The notes under the pieces were generated by a model. The model searched no databases. It worked only from the letters and a program-made list of their open reading frames with translations, and had not been told where the DNA came from. Shown one piece after another: positions 10,769 to 22,083 of a DNA stretch of 64,000 nt; positions within the stretch are counted from its first letter, which is position 1; each line of letters opens with the position of its first letter. The stretch comes from Saururus chinensis (taxonomy: Eukaryota > Streptophyta > Magnoliopsida > Piperales > Saururaceae): assembly GCA_035235625.1 (NCBI GenBank), contig CP141142.1:21338995-21402994 (forward strand), in the 5' to 3' direction. A program made the position numbers and the translations under genes.

Positions 10769-11966
10769 GATCTGATAAACGCTTTTATATAGATTTACCT
10801 AATATGTTTTTAATGGAAATCTTAATGGTCTATATGCTTTGTATAAGTCTCCTGTTAATTACACAAACTAAGGCAAAGAATGTACCTGCTGACACAGGTA
10901 AATATTTGTCAGGGTTGGGGCCATTAGTAATTTTATTAGCTTTCCCTGTTATAAATATTATTATTGCCAGATATGGTGGCAGTTGCTGATATTAGATTTA
11001 GGAATATATGAATAAAGAGGCATTTAATTTTTCTCAGTTAGCTCATCGCCGAGAAGATTATATGAAAGCTGCCAATATTAGTAATCCTAGTCTTTAAGGA
11101 ATGAACCAGTAGTGAATCATGTTGATCTCTTGTCACGCATCGCTCCAATGCAATGTTTTATGTGTGAATAATAATGATGTAAAATCTAGGTTGTTCAAAA
11201 GGATTTCAATTGAGAAGAGGGACAAATGAGCGAGAAGAAGCCTATGCTAGCTATGGCAGCAGCGTGAGATGAGAGAAAGGGAAGGACTCAGAGAAGACAG
11301 AGGAGAGAGACGAGATTAGGGAATAATTTCTTGCAAAATCAGAAAAGAGGGCTACACCCCTTGCATAGTTCTAGCCCAATTATTGGCCTGGGCCTTTAAA
11401 CCAACTCTCCTAATCAAGACCTTGTATTATGTGACAATGTTAGTGCCACTAACATGGCCACTAATCCATCACCGCTGGGATTGATCAGCTTGTTGATTTC
11501 TTTACAAAAGCTTTTCCTCGCCCTCGGTTTCGTCTGCTTAGGACGAAGCTGCAGGTTGACTCTGTCCCCCCTTCAGCTTGTGGGCAGGTGTTAGACAATT
11601 TGTAGTTGTGCTGGCCTCCAATTCAGATCCTTCCACCCCGACACCCCCGTTCCCCCCCCTCCCAATTTGTGTTAAATTTGATTGTCAATCTTTCCATTCT
11701 GCATTCTGTTTTGATCTTTGTAAGAACTCAGCATATCTTTCTCTGCCATGTATAACACTTAACCTTTCAGAGAGAGCAAATCTCTCATTGGTGTAATCAC
11801 AAAATATTCTGTTACACTTGTATATCAGGCAATACATACCACCCTGTCTCGTAGCGGGCTACTATTCTCACAGTTACTAGAACCATCCTATTGTTTTCCA
11901 CACAAATATAAAACATGAAAAAAATTGACCAAGGCCCTCAAAATGGCTGCTCTTTCTTTTTCACAG
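10769..11966. other. Presumed intron or intergenic sequence, no gene recognised
   Basis: The sequence is mixed AT-rich. 11215-11330 is rich in gag/gaa purine repeats and 11640-11670 is a C-rich run. Short frames at 10804 and 11578 carry no recognisable domain. Confidence 0.5.
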
Positions 11967-12112
11967 AGAATAGCTGTATCCAACTGGAGCAGTCAGTTCC
12001 CTTGCAGAAGTTGCATTGATTTGAGGTGTAACTACGACCCAGATGTCCTCGGAGCATCCATGGGGAAGGCTCAGTGGACCTCACAGTCAGAACCTCTCAC
12101 TTATTTGTCCGA
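11967..12112 (+). other. Candidate exon of unknown role
   Basis: A strong pyrimidine tract and cacag precede 11967, and a gtgagt donor follows 12112. The 146-bp stretch is open in one frame, and an upstream ATG at 11943 in good plant context (aaaatggc) would begin MAALSFSQRIAVSNW, which resembles a plastid transit peptide. It does not join the 13076 exon in frame. It could be an untranslated exon, the first exon of a separate small gene, or chance. I do not recognise it. Confidence 0.25.
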
Positions 12113-12463
12113 GTGAGTGGATCATATTTTACTGTGGTTATCCTCAGAATCACCTATTATTTAGTAGTTTGCTATTTCAACTGTTGATACATCCGAATTG
12201 ATGACACAAATCAGTTAATTTTCTATTATTTTGAAGAAACCAGTTAAGAAGATTATGCGCCTAAATTTTAAAATTTTGAATTAGGATACAAGGATATAAA
12301 TAAATTGTGCTAAGAGATGAATTGAATGCTATTTGAACCAAACATTGCAGTAAGTTACCCACTTCGAACACGGTTTGCAAGAAGTCAGGTTCATGTATTA
12401 GGTGTCACCCCACAAGACGGATAACCAGGTCTAAAACATTGTCTGTATTTGACAGTAGCGCAG

Positions 12464-12484
12464 TTCTCTCTCTCTCTCTCTCTC
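12464..12484. repeat. (CT)n microsatellite
   Basis: About ten ct units are followed by imperfect ctct-rich sequence to about 12505. Confidence 0.9.
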
Positions 12485-13075
12485 ACTGTCTCTGTCTTTC
12501 TCTCCTACCTGTTGAAGATATTAAATGGATTATTTTTTATGAAGTGGGTTCAAGGCTGATTGGGGATTTTAGGTTAGTGAATTGGGAAGGTAATAAGCTG
12601 TTGCTGGTGTATCCTTTTAATCTTTCGAGATATTTTCTATAGTTGCCTGAAATGCTATGACCTCTTGTTTTCTTATTTCATGTTTTCCAAGTTACTGTGG
12701 TTACTTTGCCACGGGAAAAGATATTTCATAAATTCATGTTTATCATTTTTGTTTCGCTTTCCAAATCTTCTTTTGGTTTTCCAATTGGTAAGTAAGATTT
12801 CTTGCATTCGTTAGCGTGACTTTTAGTATCAAAAGTTGGGGTGTCAACCATTACATGAAAAAGTTAGATAGTTTACAGTTGCTCATGTCTGAAGTTTACT
12901 GATGCAAATACCCTTCTGTTGTTAATTGATGTATCTGATTCTGGAGAACTGAAACACTTTTCAGTACATGTGCCTCTGCTTTTGCCTAAGCTTATTATTT
13001 TAGCAGTGAATTTTGGAATAATTATTTTTTTATGTATAAGTTAAAGCTTACGGTTACATAATATATGCTGGTAGA

Positions 13076-14171
13076 ATGTCTATGCTTGATGTTGCATCTG
13101 GGGATCTGCCCTCTTCTCCTGTACATGAAAGTTCAGTGAGATTAAAATGGAACTTTACACGGGAGGCATACTTGTGTGAGCAGTTGGTTGAGTACAAACG
13201 TGCAGGGAAAAAGTCTGGTACTTCGTGGAAGCCTGAAGTGTGGAAGGCGTTCCGTCAAGATTTTAGTGCAAAGTTTGGAGTTAGTTCCACTCCAAAGCAA
13301 TTAAAGGCTCATGTACAAGTTCTCAAAACAAGATTTTTCTTATTGAAGGAATGCATATGTCAACCAGGGTTTGTTTGGGACGATGAGCGCAAAATGGTTG
13401 AAACCAGTGACAAGGATTGGGATGATTATCTTAAGGTACATGTTCTTATTAAATATTCTAGGTGAGAAGTTTTCTTTCTTTACTATTTGCCAAAGATAAG
13501 TTTTGCTAATACTTAAAACTGTAACAGAAGCAACCTGCAGCAAAATGCTTCAGGAATGCGAGAATTCCTCTTTACAATGAGTGGGTATTCATGTTTGCAG
13601 GTATGTTTCAACTTGATTCTAAAACCATGCCATTTTGTTATTGTATTATTCTTTCATGAATCGTTTTCTATCCTATATATGTAATAAAGGACAAGTCAAG
13701 AGCCAGCCAGGAACGATCCTTCCTTCACAATCTAGCTGTGGTGGTGGTGAATATGCATTGCATACACCAACTGATCCCTCTGATATACATGCTGTAAAAG
13801 GGGATATTGAGGAGGCTTTTTCAAATGAAGACTTAAATGGCGAAAGCAGTGGCTGTGGGCATTCAAAGCGTCGGGCTGGTAAAAGATCTTCCTTAAACAA
13901 GGGCCGCAAAATGCCACGACTTGCTCTGGAAACTCCTTATGCAGAAGCCATTAAAGAGGTGGCTGATGGATGTATTAGCTCCTCGCGCCCATCTGCACAT
14001 GTGGATTACAATAATTGTATGGATGTAGTGATGGGAATGAAAGAACTTTCAACTATCGAGAAGATACAAGCTGCAGAGCTTCTCAAGGATGAGAAAGATG
14101 CTTTAATGTTCTTGAAATTTGATAAGGAGTGTCGGTTGGCGTGGCTAAAGATAAAGTTGGGAAAGAGTTAG
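13076..14171 (+). CDS. Myb/SANT-like domain protein (LIMYB-type), three exons
   Basis: Exons are 13076-13435, 13528-13600 and 13690-14171, with introns of 92 and 89 bp that begin gt and end ag and keep the frame, giving 304 residues. Residues about 22-143 form a plant Myb/SANT-like domain: LKWNFTREAYLCEQLVEY, a W-x5-F segment, then GFVWDDERKMVETSDKDWDDYLK, the hallmark of the family of the L10-interacting MYB protein. A basic run at about 204-218 (KRRAGKRSS...GRK) is a likely nuclear localisation signal. The C-terminal part ends with the family's IEKIQAAELLKDEKDALMFL helix. LIMYB itself represses ribosomal protein genes in NIK1 immune signalling, but most relatives are uncharacterised, so only a DNA-binding nuclear role is inferred. 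The start is the first ATG after a probable acceptor (ggtag, 13070-13074). Exon 2 could start at 13531 instead. The ORF is intact. Confidence 0.85.
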
Positions 14172-14857
14172 TTCCGGGTTATAATCATTTGTGCTCCATT
14201 TTCTTTTTCAAAGTTATGAAACTACCTGGCACATAAAAAAACTGTGAATGGTTACATATAGTGGAATGGTGCAGAACGTTTGGCTTACGGGAGTTATTTT
14301 TCCCTTTCTGGGAAAAGTGTTGGTGGGACTTGCTAGCCTGGTTGTTGTCAAATTGAATGAAGCCAAATGCTGTACAACGTGTCTTTTTCTGTTATAAGAT
14401 GAAGTAACAATTATCAAGTTCTGATTGTTATGCGTTGTGAGTTGCGACATGGCTGAACATGAACCACAACAGGAAGGATATGATTTGTTTATTCTTCAAA
14501 TAAAAAACAAAGTTCTTACCAAAAAAAGGCATGGGAGTTTATTCGGCAATCTTTCAACCCGCAAGACATTGGAAATACATCACTTGCATGGGTCAATTAC
14601 TTTGCACGCACTTGTCTCACATTGTTCTTTGTTTGCATCTACCGTCCAACCCTTCTAAAAAGTGGGTATTTAGTCTATTGTATACGGCAGTATAGAGAAT
14701 TATAGTCATCATGGACATGAGTATTTTACTACATTACTAATTAATGTACCGCTCTCTATGTTACATAAAAACATATTTGCATTATTGTAACTTATCAAGT
14801 TAACAAAATGCAACAATACTACTTATTAAAGATATAATAATATACACAACACTAATA
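14172..14857 (+). other. 3' untranslated and downstream sequence of the Myb/SANT gene
   Basis: No domain-bearing frame is present. An aataaa polyadenylation-type signal lies at 14499-14504, about 330 bp past the stop codon. The frame at 14425 has no recognisable domain. Confidence 0.45.
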
Positions 14858-14959
14858 CTCTTCATCTCAAATTAATCGCTATATCTAGTTTTTTAAAATG
14901 AGCTAAATTTAGTTCATTTTAAAAAACTAAATGGAGCTATTAATGGAGGACAAAGGGAG
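14858..14959. mobile_element. Stowaway-like MITE, copy 1
   Basis: A 102-bp near-palindrome begins ctcttcatc and ends aaagggag, flanked by TA on both sides (14856-14857, 14960-14961). The TA target duplication and the ctccctc-type ends fit Stowaway (mariner-related) MITEs. It has no coding capacity. Confidence 0.75.
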
Positions 14960-14997
14960 TATAATATTAGGATGCGATAATATACACACCACCAATA

Positions 14998-15097
14998 CTC
15001 CCTCCTAAATTAATAGCTCCATTTAGTTTTTTAAAATGAACTAAACTTAGTTTATTTTAAAAAATTAAATGAAGCTATTAATGTAGGACAGAGGGAG
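14998..15097. mobile_element. Stowaway-like MITE, copy 2 of a tandem pair
   Basis: A 100-bp near-palindrome begins ctccctcct and ends agagggag, flanked by TA. Its left flank (ataatatacacacc) repeats the left flank of copy 1, so the unit seems to have been duplicated together with flanking DNA (about 139 bp period). Confidence 0.8.
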
Positions 15098-15231
15098 TAT
15101 AAATTTAGGGTAGGCAATGTAATAAAGCACTGGACACAATATTTTGCCTCTTTGAAAATTCTGTTTATTTATTGATGGCAGGAAATGATGACAACAGCCC
15201 ATGAGTTCTATTCATGTTGTCCTATTTTATA

Positions 15232-15312
15232 CTCTCTTTGTTTAGTAATAAGTGTTTGGATTAGTTGACAATTTTGTTTTCTAATCCATATTGTTATTAC
15301 GGTTGGAAGGAG
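15232..15312. mobile_element. Third MITE-like palindrome
   Basis: This imperfect 81-bp inverted repeat begins ctctctttgtttagtaataa and ends with the matching ttattacggttggaaggag, flanked by TA (15230-15231 and 15313-15314). It is probably a different Stowaway-type family from the pair upstream. Confidence 0.6.
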
Positions 15313-15556
15313 TAATAACTGGATGGATATTAACAAAAAGAGCTATGTGAAAAAAATTATAAAAATGGCGCAGAAGTTGAAATCCCCATATTTGGTACTT
15401 GAAAAAATGAAAGAATATCAAGGGCCTCAACCATGATTATTATCACGTGGACAAAGCTTTTGCTATTACCTAGTAATAGCTTACACAAATATAACATTTT
15501 TCAAGATACTCACAACTTCACTAGTCATGTAAATTTACAACACTAGGCAAAGTAGG

Positions 15557-17168
15557 TGTGACACCCATGATTTTCATGTGAAATTCTTGTATATCATATT
15601 TAATATTCCTACTCATGGTTGTTGAGTTTTGTAGTCTTTGTGTTCAACAAGTCAACAAACTCCTTTGATAAAGATAAAATTATTGAGTAATAAGCTCAAG
15701 AAAGTAGGAAGAATGATAAGTATAAATTTTATTTTTCTTAATTAAAAAAGAAAAAAATTTCTGTAGGTAGGCATCGACATGCCAATGACCTTATTGATGA
15801 GACTCGGGGTCACTATTGGTAAGGTTCAATCTACCAATGAACTACCTAAAATAATGTAGATAGCCATTGACACATCAATGTTTTGGGAAAGGTACTGATT
15901 GGTTCAAAACTACACTTGAAAATGGTTTTGAGCAGTTTTTGGAGTTAGTTATGCACCATAACTTGGTTAACTATTCCCCTTCCCCATATATATACCTTGA
16001 TAATCCTTGACCCAAAACCTTTGGATTCTTCAACTTTGGGAGAAAGGTGGATGACTTTGGGAGTGTCAAAGTTAGAATAAAGGGGAAAAAACCAAATTCG
16101 TGGAGACCTTGACATTGGTGTTAGATAAGAGGTCGGATTGCTAATCTCACTACTATGATTTGATTGTGTGAATAATAATGTTTTAGTATAAATATCTTTA
16201 TGTGTGAGAATCCTTATAATAGATCATGCCCTTTACTCATAATAAATAAGGACAAAGGATCTTAGTGTTTGGTTGGCTCCTCAAGTGAGTCCTTAGCCAC
16301 ATAATAGAAGGGCTTGGTATAAAAAAGGATCAAGGCCTTCTGGCTCTCGAAGAGTGGGAGTTAGGTAGACATGCTTCCTTGGCACGAAATTCAGGTCCAA
16401 ATGGACTAGAACATTAAAAAATATTTGGTTATGTGTAGTGCAATATAGGAGGTTTTGACGATTATGATAGTTGAGATCTCAATTATGATAGAACTTAAAA
16501 GATGACTATTCCATGGGGGCTTGTGGGCCTTGGCTTCATGGCTTAGATGAAGTGGGTAGAATCTAGAAGTACTAAGGCGTGATTGTGAGTAGTCGATGGT
16601 CTAGTGAGGTGTGGTTGAACCCCTAAGCATCACTATTTTGTCATAGCAAACCTTTATGACTTACACATGGAGCAAGTGACTCATAGTTCAGTCACAATAT
16701 TGATTATTAATCAAACAAATTTATTATTATTACGTATGTTGGTTTAACTTGTGGGTGATTATATTAATGTTTACTAGTGAATGCCATAGTTCATAATGCA
16801 TTCAATTACATTGTTAATTCATAGTAATTATTTAGTCATCCCATTGGGTATATTAGTATACTCAGCATACTTGTGATGCAGGTTTACTAGAGGAGTAGTT
16901 GGGTTAGGAACATTGTGCTTGGAAAAGATGACAAGCTCTCTTGTAGTTAATGTAGGACTTCTACTCTTTATTAGCAAACTTTTACTATGATGTGTATTTG
17001 AACACACACACACATACATATATTGTGATGGTTTGACTATTTGTACATTAAAAAATGACTGGATCACCCCAAGATAGTTTTGTCAATGATTGTCACAAAA
17101 AGTTTTGAAAAATTCATTTTGCTAATTGAATTATGAGAAAAATGGTTTCAAAATTTTGGGGCATGACA
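15557..17168 (+). repeat. 5' LTR of a degraded Ty3 chromovirus
   Basis: This 1612-bp LTR starts tgtgacaccc and ends gggcatgaca. A TATA-like run (catatatatacc) lies near 15985. It is followed by a mutated methionine-tRNA primer site and then gag. The matching 3' LTR was not found in the window. Confidence 0.75.
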
Positions 17169-17169
17169 A

Positions 17170-17183
17170 CTTTGTATTAGAGA
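17170..17183 (+). other. Degenerate primer binding site
   Basis: The bases ctttgtattagaga, two bases after the LTR end, resemble tggtatcagag with several C-to-T type changes. Confidence 0.55.
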
Positions 17184-17579
17184 CAAGGTTTAATCTATCT
17201 ACATGTCATGAACCATATTGTGTTGCAATTTTAATTGATTCGATGGAATAGAAGTTGTAACTTAGTATATACCTCAAATTTGTAGAAGCCTATGACACAA
17301 AATATCTCAAACTGTGTGAGGCAAGTGACAATGGAACTTAGTGGTGTAGGCGATCCATCAGCTACGAATGTAGGTGTTGCTATTGTTGCAACACCTATCT
17401 TGGATAGAATGTGGAGTAGGGGAACCAAGGGAATAACTCCATAACATCCTCATTAGTAGTTGCTAATAATATCCTAATCCCATTGAAAATGATAAATATG
17501 CTTCATAGCATGACTCAAACTCTCCAACACTAGCCTCAGGCTATTCAGACTCAAGTTCACCAAGTTAACTTGAACAACC

Positions 17580-18435
17580 TTAACAAGATGGAAAAGACAA
17601 GATATTAGAACATTAATTTTGCTTCCTTTGAAAGGTTTAAGAAGATGACTCTGGCATTTAATAGAGAATGTGTGTTGGAAGAGTCAAAGAAATGGATTGA
17701 AGAACAAGAGAAAATATTTGAACCCATATATGAACCCAAACCACAAGGTGATTATCATAAATTTTGTCGTGAATGTAGATACTTTCTTTTGGTGGAAGAT
17801 GGTTAAGAAATTCATTGTTCAAGAATAAGGAAGTAGTTACATGAGAAGATTTTCTTGAAGCGTTCAATAAGCAATACTATCCTCCTCATATTTGAAGGCG
17901 CAAAGAGATGAAATTCCGGGATCTCCAGTAGAAGGATTAATCTATGAATAAGTATAAGAAGAAGTTTGTCAACTTCAGCATTTTGCCCAATAAAGTTGAA
18001 TATGTTGTGTGGGGCTTAAAAAGTGGACTTAGGTATAAAGTTTTGGCCTCAAGAACTACTTCTTTTGCGGATGTGGTGGCTCAAGCATCTATCTTGGAAG
18101 AGGATTTTAACGGATCTCGATCATCACCAAAGAACATCGAGCCTAACAAGTGCTATGGAAGAGGAAATAACAAAAGTGAAAAAGGTGGAAACTCAAATGA
18201 GAATCGACCTTTCAAACTAATGAAGAATGTTGAATAGTTGGTGAAGAATTTTGTGCCATATGAAAACAAGAGTATTGAATGGAAGTGTAGGTTGTGTAGT
18301 CAAAATGATCGGGGTAAGACTTGTGATGGAGAAATCAAATTGTGTTACAATTGTAAACAACATGGGCATATAGCACGTCAATGTCCTCAAGGAACTCAAA
18401 GATATTCAAATGAAAACGAAAAGAAAAGGACTTGA
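17580..18435 (+). pseudogene. gag remnant of the 15.6-kb chromovirus
   Basis: Pieces of a Ty3 gag are readable in shifting frames: FASFERFKKMTLAFNRE and ESKKWIEEQEKIFE, then YKKKFVNFSILPNKV. A CCHC zinc knuckle, CYNCKQHGHIARQC, lies near 18340-18385. Stops and frameshifts break it. Nucleic-acid-binding capsid protein would have been its role. It lies between the degenerate primer site and the protease below, as expected. Confidence 0.75.
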
Positions 18436-18459
18436 GCACGCATGTTTGCCTTGTCAGCT

Positions 18460-19023
18460 GAAGATGTGAGAGATAATGTAGTCCTTGATGGTATCCTCCC
18501 AATTTTAATTGATTGGCTAGAGTTTTGCATGATCATGGTGCATCACATTCATTCATTTTTAAAGTGTTTAAGGGGGATTTAGACATCCTAAAAGTAAAGT
18601 AGATGTGTCTTTTGTTGTGTTCACACCACTAGGAAAAGTAATTTTACTGCATGAATGTTTGAAGAATGTGACTTTTGAATTGGGTGGAGAGAGCTTATTT
18701 GCTAATTTACTCATCCTAGAGAGGGCAAATTATGATGTTATTTTTGGTATGGATTGACTTTCGACTTACAACTCAATAGTGGATTGTAAGATGAAAAGAG
18801 TAAACTTGTGTGTACTAGGAGATTGGAAAATAAAGATTCAAGGAATGATTAGAAGGGAAAACATTTTTATAATTTCTGCTGTAAAGGCTTAAAGATTAAT
18901 AGAGAAAGGATGATTTGTCTTTTTGGCTAGTAAAGAGGAAATGAATTGAGAGAACTGTAAGTTGGAGGAGATACGAGTGGTAAGAGAATTCTTAGATGTT
19001 TTCCATGAGGAACTACTGGGTCC
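18460..19023 (+). pseudogene. Protease remnant and start of reverse transcriptase, truncated
   Basis: The protease loop DHGASHSFI is readable near 18532-18560. YDVIFGMD with a stop, then LSTYNSIVDC, follows near 18735-18785. The RT-leading VREFLDVFHEELLG is near 18980-19020. The frame then ends abruptly where the Athila/Tat LTR begins. The rest of the element's pol was not found elsewhere in the window. Confidence 0.75.
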
Positions 19024-20100
19024 ACTAAGTATAATTTATACATTATTTTACCCTTAATTATTCTATTTTTTAGTCTTGTTTTGAATTAAATTGGCTCACT
19101 TGATTATTTTTAATGAAGTTTCTTCATTGGAGTTTGAACAGGCTATATGTGCATTTGAATGACTACAAAGGATTTTTTTTTAAAAAAAAGAAAAGTGTTG
19201 GTGTTTGAACAAGAAGCCAAGGCATTCAAACGGCATAATGCACAATTTCATGTTTTAATCTGGTTTAGATTCCTTTTCCAATTGGAACTTCTTTATGACT
19301 CTTATTCCTATATAAAGTCATATGGTTCCCGAAATTGATGAATTCCAGTAGATTTTCTTAAAAGAAAAAGGGAGAAAGAGATGGAGGAGCAAAATTTTCA
19401 ATGAAGATTCAAAAGCCTATTTCTACCATGCAAGTCTTTCTTTTGCTTATGAGTTGATGAAGCTATAAATAAAGTTTAGTTTTTTCAAATTTATATCTCA
19501 ATAGTGAATAATGATAATTGTATGAAAAATATTTCTTTTTTAATGGAAGAGTTTTCATGTTTATTCAATTCTATACTGATTGATATAGTTTTGAGATTTA
19601 TATCGATTCTAATTTCTACAATTTATATGAGGTGGTCATGAAATAGTTTTAATGTTTTTATGACTAATGAATTGGATGAATTATACTAAGATTAGACAAG
19701 TCATGCCTATAATTTTATGTAATGTAGATAATTCGTGCTATTGTTGAAGATAGTTTAAGTCATGGATTTAATTGATGATTTCTTTTAAAGTAATTCTAAC
19801 TTGTAGCTGATCATACTTATTCATGTTCACACTAGATTTAGATTGAAGGTTAAGGAATTGTTATGATTCCATAGTGGATTCGATTTCCAAAGTAATTGCC
19901 ATCATATTGCTCTCTTTTCTTTAGTTTAAATAATTATGCTCTTTGTTTAATATAAAATTAAGTTCTACTTTTCAATCAACAAATTCATCTTTTAGATTTG
20001 GTAATTAATTCATCCATCCCTGAGGCTCGACAACCTTTAAATACTTATCCTAGTACAATTACTATATACGCTTTCAAAGGGTTTTATTATAAACAATTAA
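19024..20100 (+). repeat. Athila/Tat-type 5' LTR
   Basis: It starts taagtataatttatac, like the 3' LTR start at 38650 (tgataagtatattcatat); both continue ccttaattatt...tagtcttgtt. Near its end is the ccctgaggctcgaca stretch typical of these LTRs, and the primer site follows at once. It cuts the reverse transcriptase of the element to its left. Confidence 0.65.
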
Positions 20101-20103
20101 GTT

Positions 20104-20121
20104 TTTCCATTGCCGGTGATG
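20104..20121 (+). other. Athila/Tat-type primer binding site, mutated
   Basis: The bases tttccattgccggtgatg match the well-known tttggcgccgttgccgggga after Athila-type LTRs (usually assigned to tRNA-Asp), with a small deletion and substitutions. Confidence 0.6.
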
Positions 20122-20156
20122 GTGTCAGATTGTTACTAAATTTGAAGTTACAATAG

Positions 20157-20355
20157 TATGAGTTTAATATTTGTCTAAACCTAGCAGATCACTAGATTAG
20201 TCTTAAAACTAGTACTTCGATAAGTAAGAATTAAGAGATACAATCTTTGCACAAATTATTTTTATCAAGCGCACTCTCATGATGAATTAATAAACAACCA
20301 TCATTCAATCAATCCACACAAGAACACAGTAGTTTACGTGAAAAAGCCTAACATT
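20157..20355 (-). repeat. Copia-family LTR fragment (3' end only)
   Basis: It matches the ends of the LTRs at 22084 and 26518 (tatgagtttaatat, then actagtacttcgataagtaagaatt). The match stops near cctaacatt at 20350. There it joins the tail region, with aacatt shared by both partners, suggesting a deletion between short repeats. Confidence 0.75.
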
Positions 20356-20904
20356 TAAGTACATTACATGAATTTTTTTTCTTTTTAAATTCTAAATAGA
20401 AATCTAGCGAAAGATCTTCTAATTTGATCACCTATACTCCACTAAAATTTAAATACCTAAACTTATATTCAAGAATTATCTCTTCATGTTCATACTTAAA
20501 AGTGACTTAAGTCACAACATGATGTGTGCAATTTTTTTTTAAAAATCAGAGAATAACAACGTCAAGCAAAAGAAAATAAAATTGATCTTCACTCTTCTTG
20601 GTGTATCTTTCACTTAGTGATATTTGACCACTAATCATGTTGCTCTTCAGCTAAAGGAAAGTAAAACTCAAAATATCTAAAGAGCTAAACTTTATTAGAA
20701 ATAAAAACAAAGTTAACTCCAAAACCAAGGAAACTCTACAATAACCTTTTTTTGTATTTTTGAACATATTTCATTTTCTTCTCAATTTTAAAACCTTTGA
20801 CTTAAAACCATGTAAAAACAGAGTAAAATAAGATAAAAGTAAAAAAATAAATGTCCTAATGATAGAAAGAATTTAACCATGGACACAAATTAAAATCTCT
20901 TACT
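20356..20904 (-). repeat. Non-coding tail of the second copia-family unit, shortened
   Basis: It matches 24765-25320 (same strand, for example aagtacattacatg and the cactcttcttggtgtatc block). About 1 kb of tail present in the other unit is missing here. No coding content. Confidence 0.7.
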
Positions 20905-22075
20905 TAGAGATGTGAGACTCCTTTGCCTTGCTTAGCCAACCAACATTAGGCAACCTATAGTAGACTTCCTTATCACATTAACTTAACGTCTACAGTTCTC
21001 TAAGATATCTTTTCTAATCCAAATTTATAAATTTTTCTTCCAATTGTCTTGACTAACCTTCTTTTGTGTAAAGTTATGTGTGCTTTCTAATCCATGTTCT
21101 TTTGTCTTGAGGTTTCTTATGATTTGAATTAATTTCTTTCATTTTTTTTGGCAAATTGTTCAAGTACGAAGCACCATAATTCTCCTTAGTTTCTGATTTG
21201 TTCATGACACATTAACTAAGGCGGTTTATGTTGTGTTTTGTAACTTGAACTTGTAAGAAAAACAAGATTCTCACTCTTTTGTTGCCCCTTCCTATGGTTA
21301 AACTTTGGACTTTGACTCCTAGGTGGATACTTAGGTTTTGACACATTGTCAACTTGCGGAACAACCTTCCTAGTGTGCATGGGTTTTTTAGCTTTGAAAA
21401 ATTAGTGTTACCCTTAAAACTAGTAGAATTTGACTCTCTAAACCCTAGTCCTCGTTTATCACTCTATATTGTCCCATGTAAAAAATTTTGTTCAACTTCT
21501 CTTTCCCTAAGGTAAAAGTCTTCAATTTTTCTTGAGAATTTTCAAATCATTCCCTAGATCTTCAATCTTCTTTAATAAAGCCGTATTTGTTTCTAATCTC
21601 TGATGAACTTCATCATCTAAAAATTTTATTTTGTCAAGAAGATTACTTTTCTCAGATTTGAGGGCATCAACTTCTTCATTAATAGACACAAGTTTTTCTT
21701 TTAATGACCTAATTTTTCACCTCACTTTCTCAAGTTCACTTATCAAAATTTGAACATCTTTCTCTAGTTCTTCTTTATCTTTAGCTAATTATAATTTTTT
21801 GAAAGAAATAGATTCAATTGTTTCCACATTAGCTTTGACAATTTTATCTAACTTATTACACTTTTTACTCGATTCAATAGCTTGTCTAAAAGGACTATCA
21901 AAATCCAAAATGTTCATGATTACAAGAAGAATAAGAACTAGATATGACGAACTAAATAAGCACAAGTAAAGAAATTCAACAAAACACACCTTTTAAGAAA
22001 AACAAGTTGTTAAAGCACATGCCAAATCAGATTAATATAATGAAGCAAAATCAAATTTAAAAAATGAAACCTTTG
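20905..22075 (-). pseudogene. Gag/spacer remnant of the gag-only copia family (unit 2)
   Basis: Minus-strand reading gives the N-terminal start near 21975 (LDFDSPFRQAIESSKKCNKLDK), a coiled-coil-rich stretch, the conserved 'KTFTLGKEKLNKI...GLGFRES' block typical of copia gag spacers, and a C-terminal VGWLSKAKESHIS near 20905-20960. Then the non-coding tail begins. Many stops and frameshifts are present. The gag core upstream of the coiled coil is missing, as in the unit at 25325. Confidence 0.65.
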
Positions 22076-22083
22076 TTACCACT

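Noticed and set aside
14425..14658. Frame just downstream of the Myb/SANT gene
   Set aside because: It has no domain and crosses the aataaa signal of the gene upstream.
21789..21989. Minus-strand hydrophobic frame that could look like a membrane protein
   Set aside because: Its C-terminal half is the start of the copia gag remnant, and the hydrophobic part is LTR-proximal leader read by chance.
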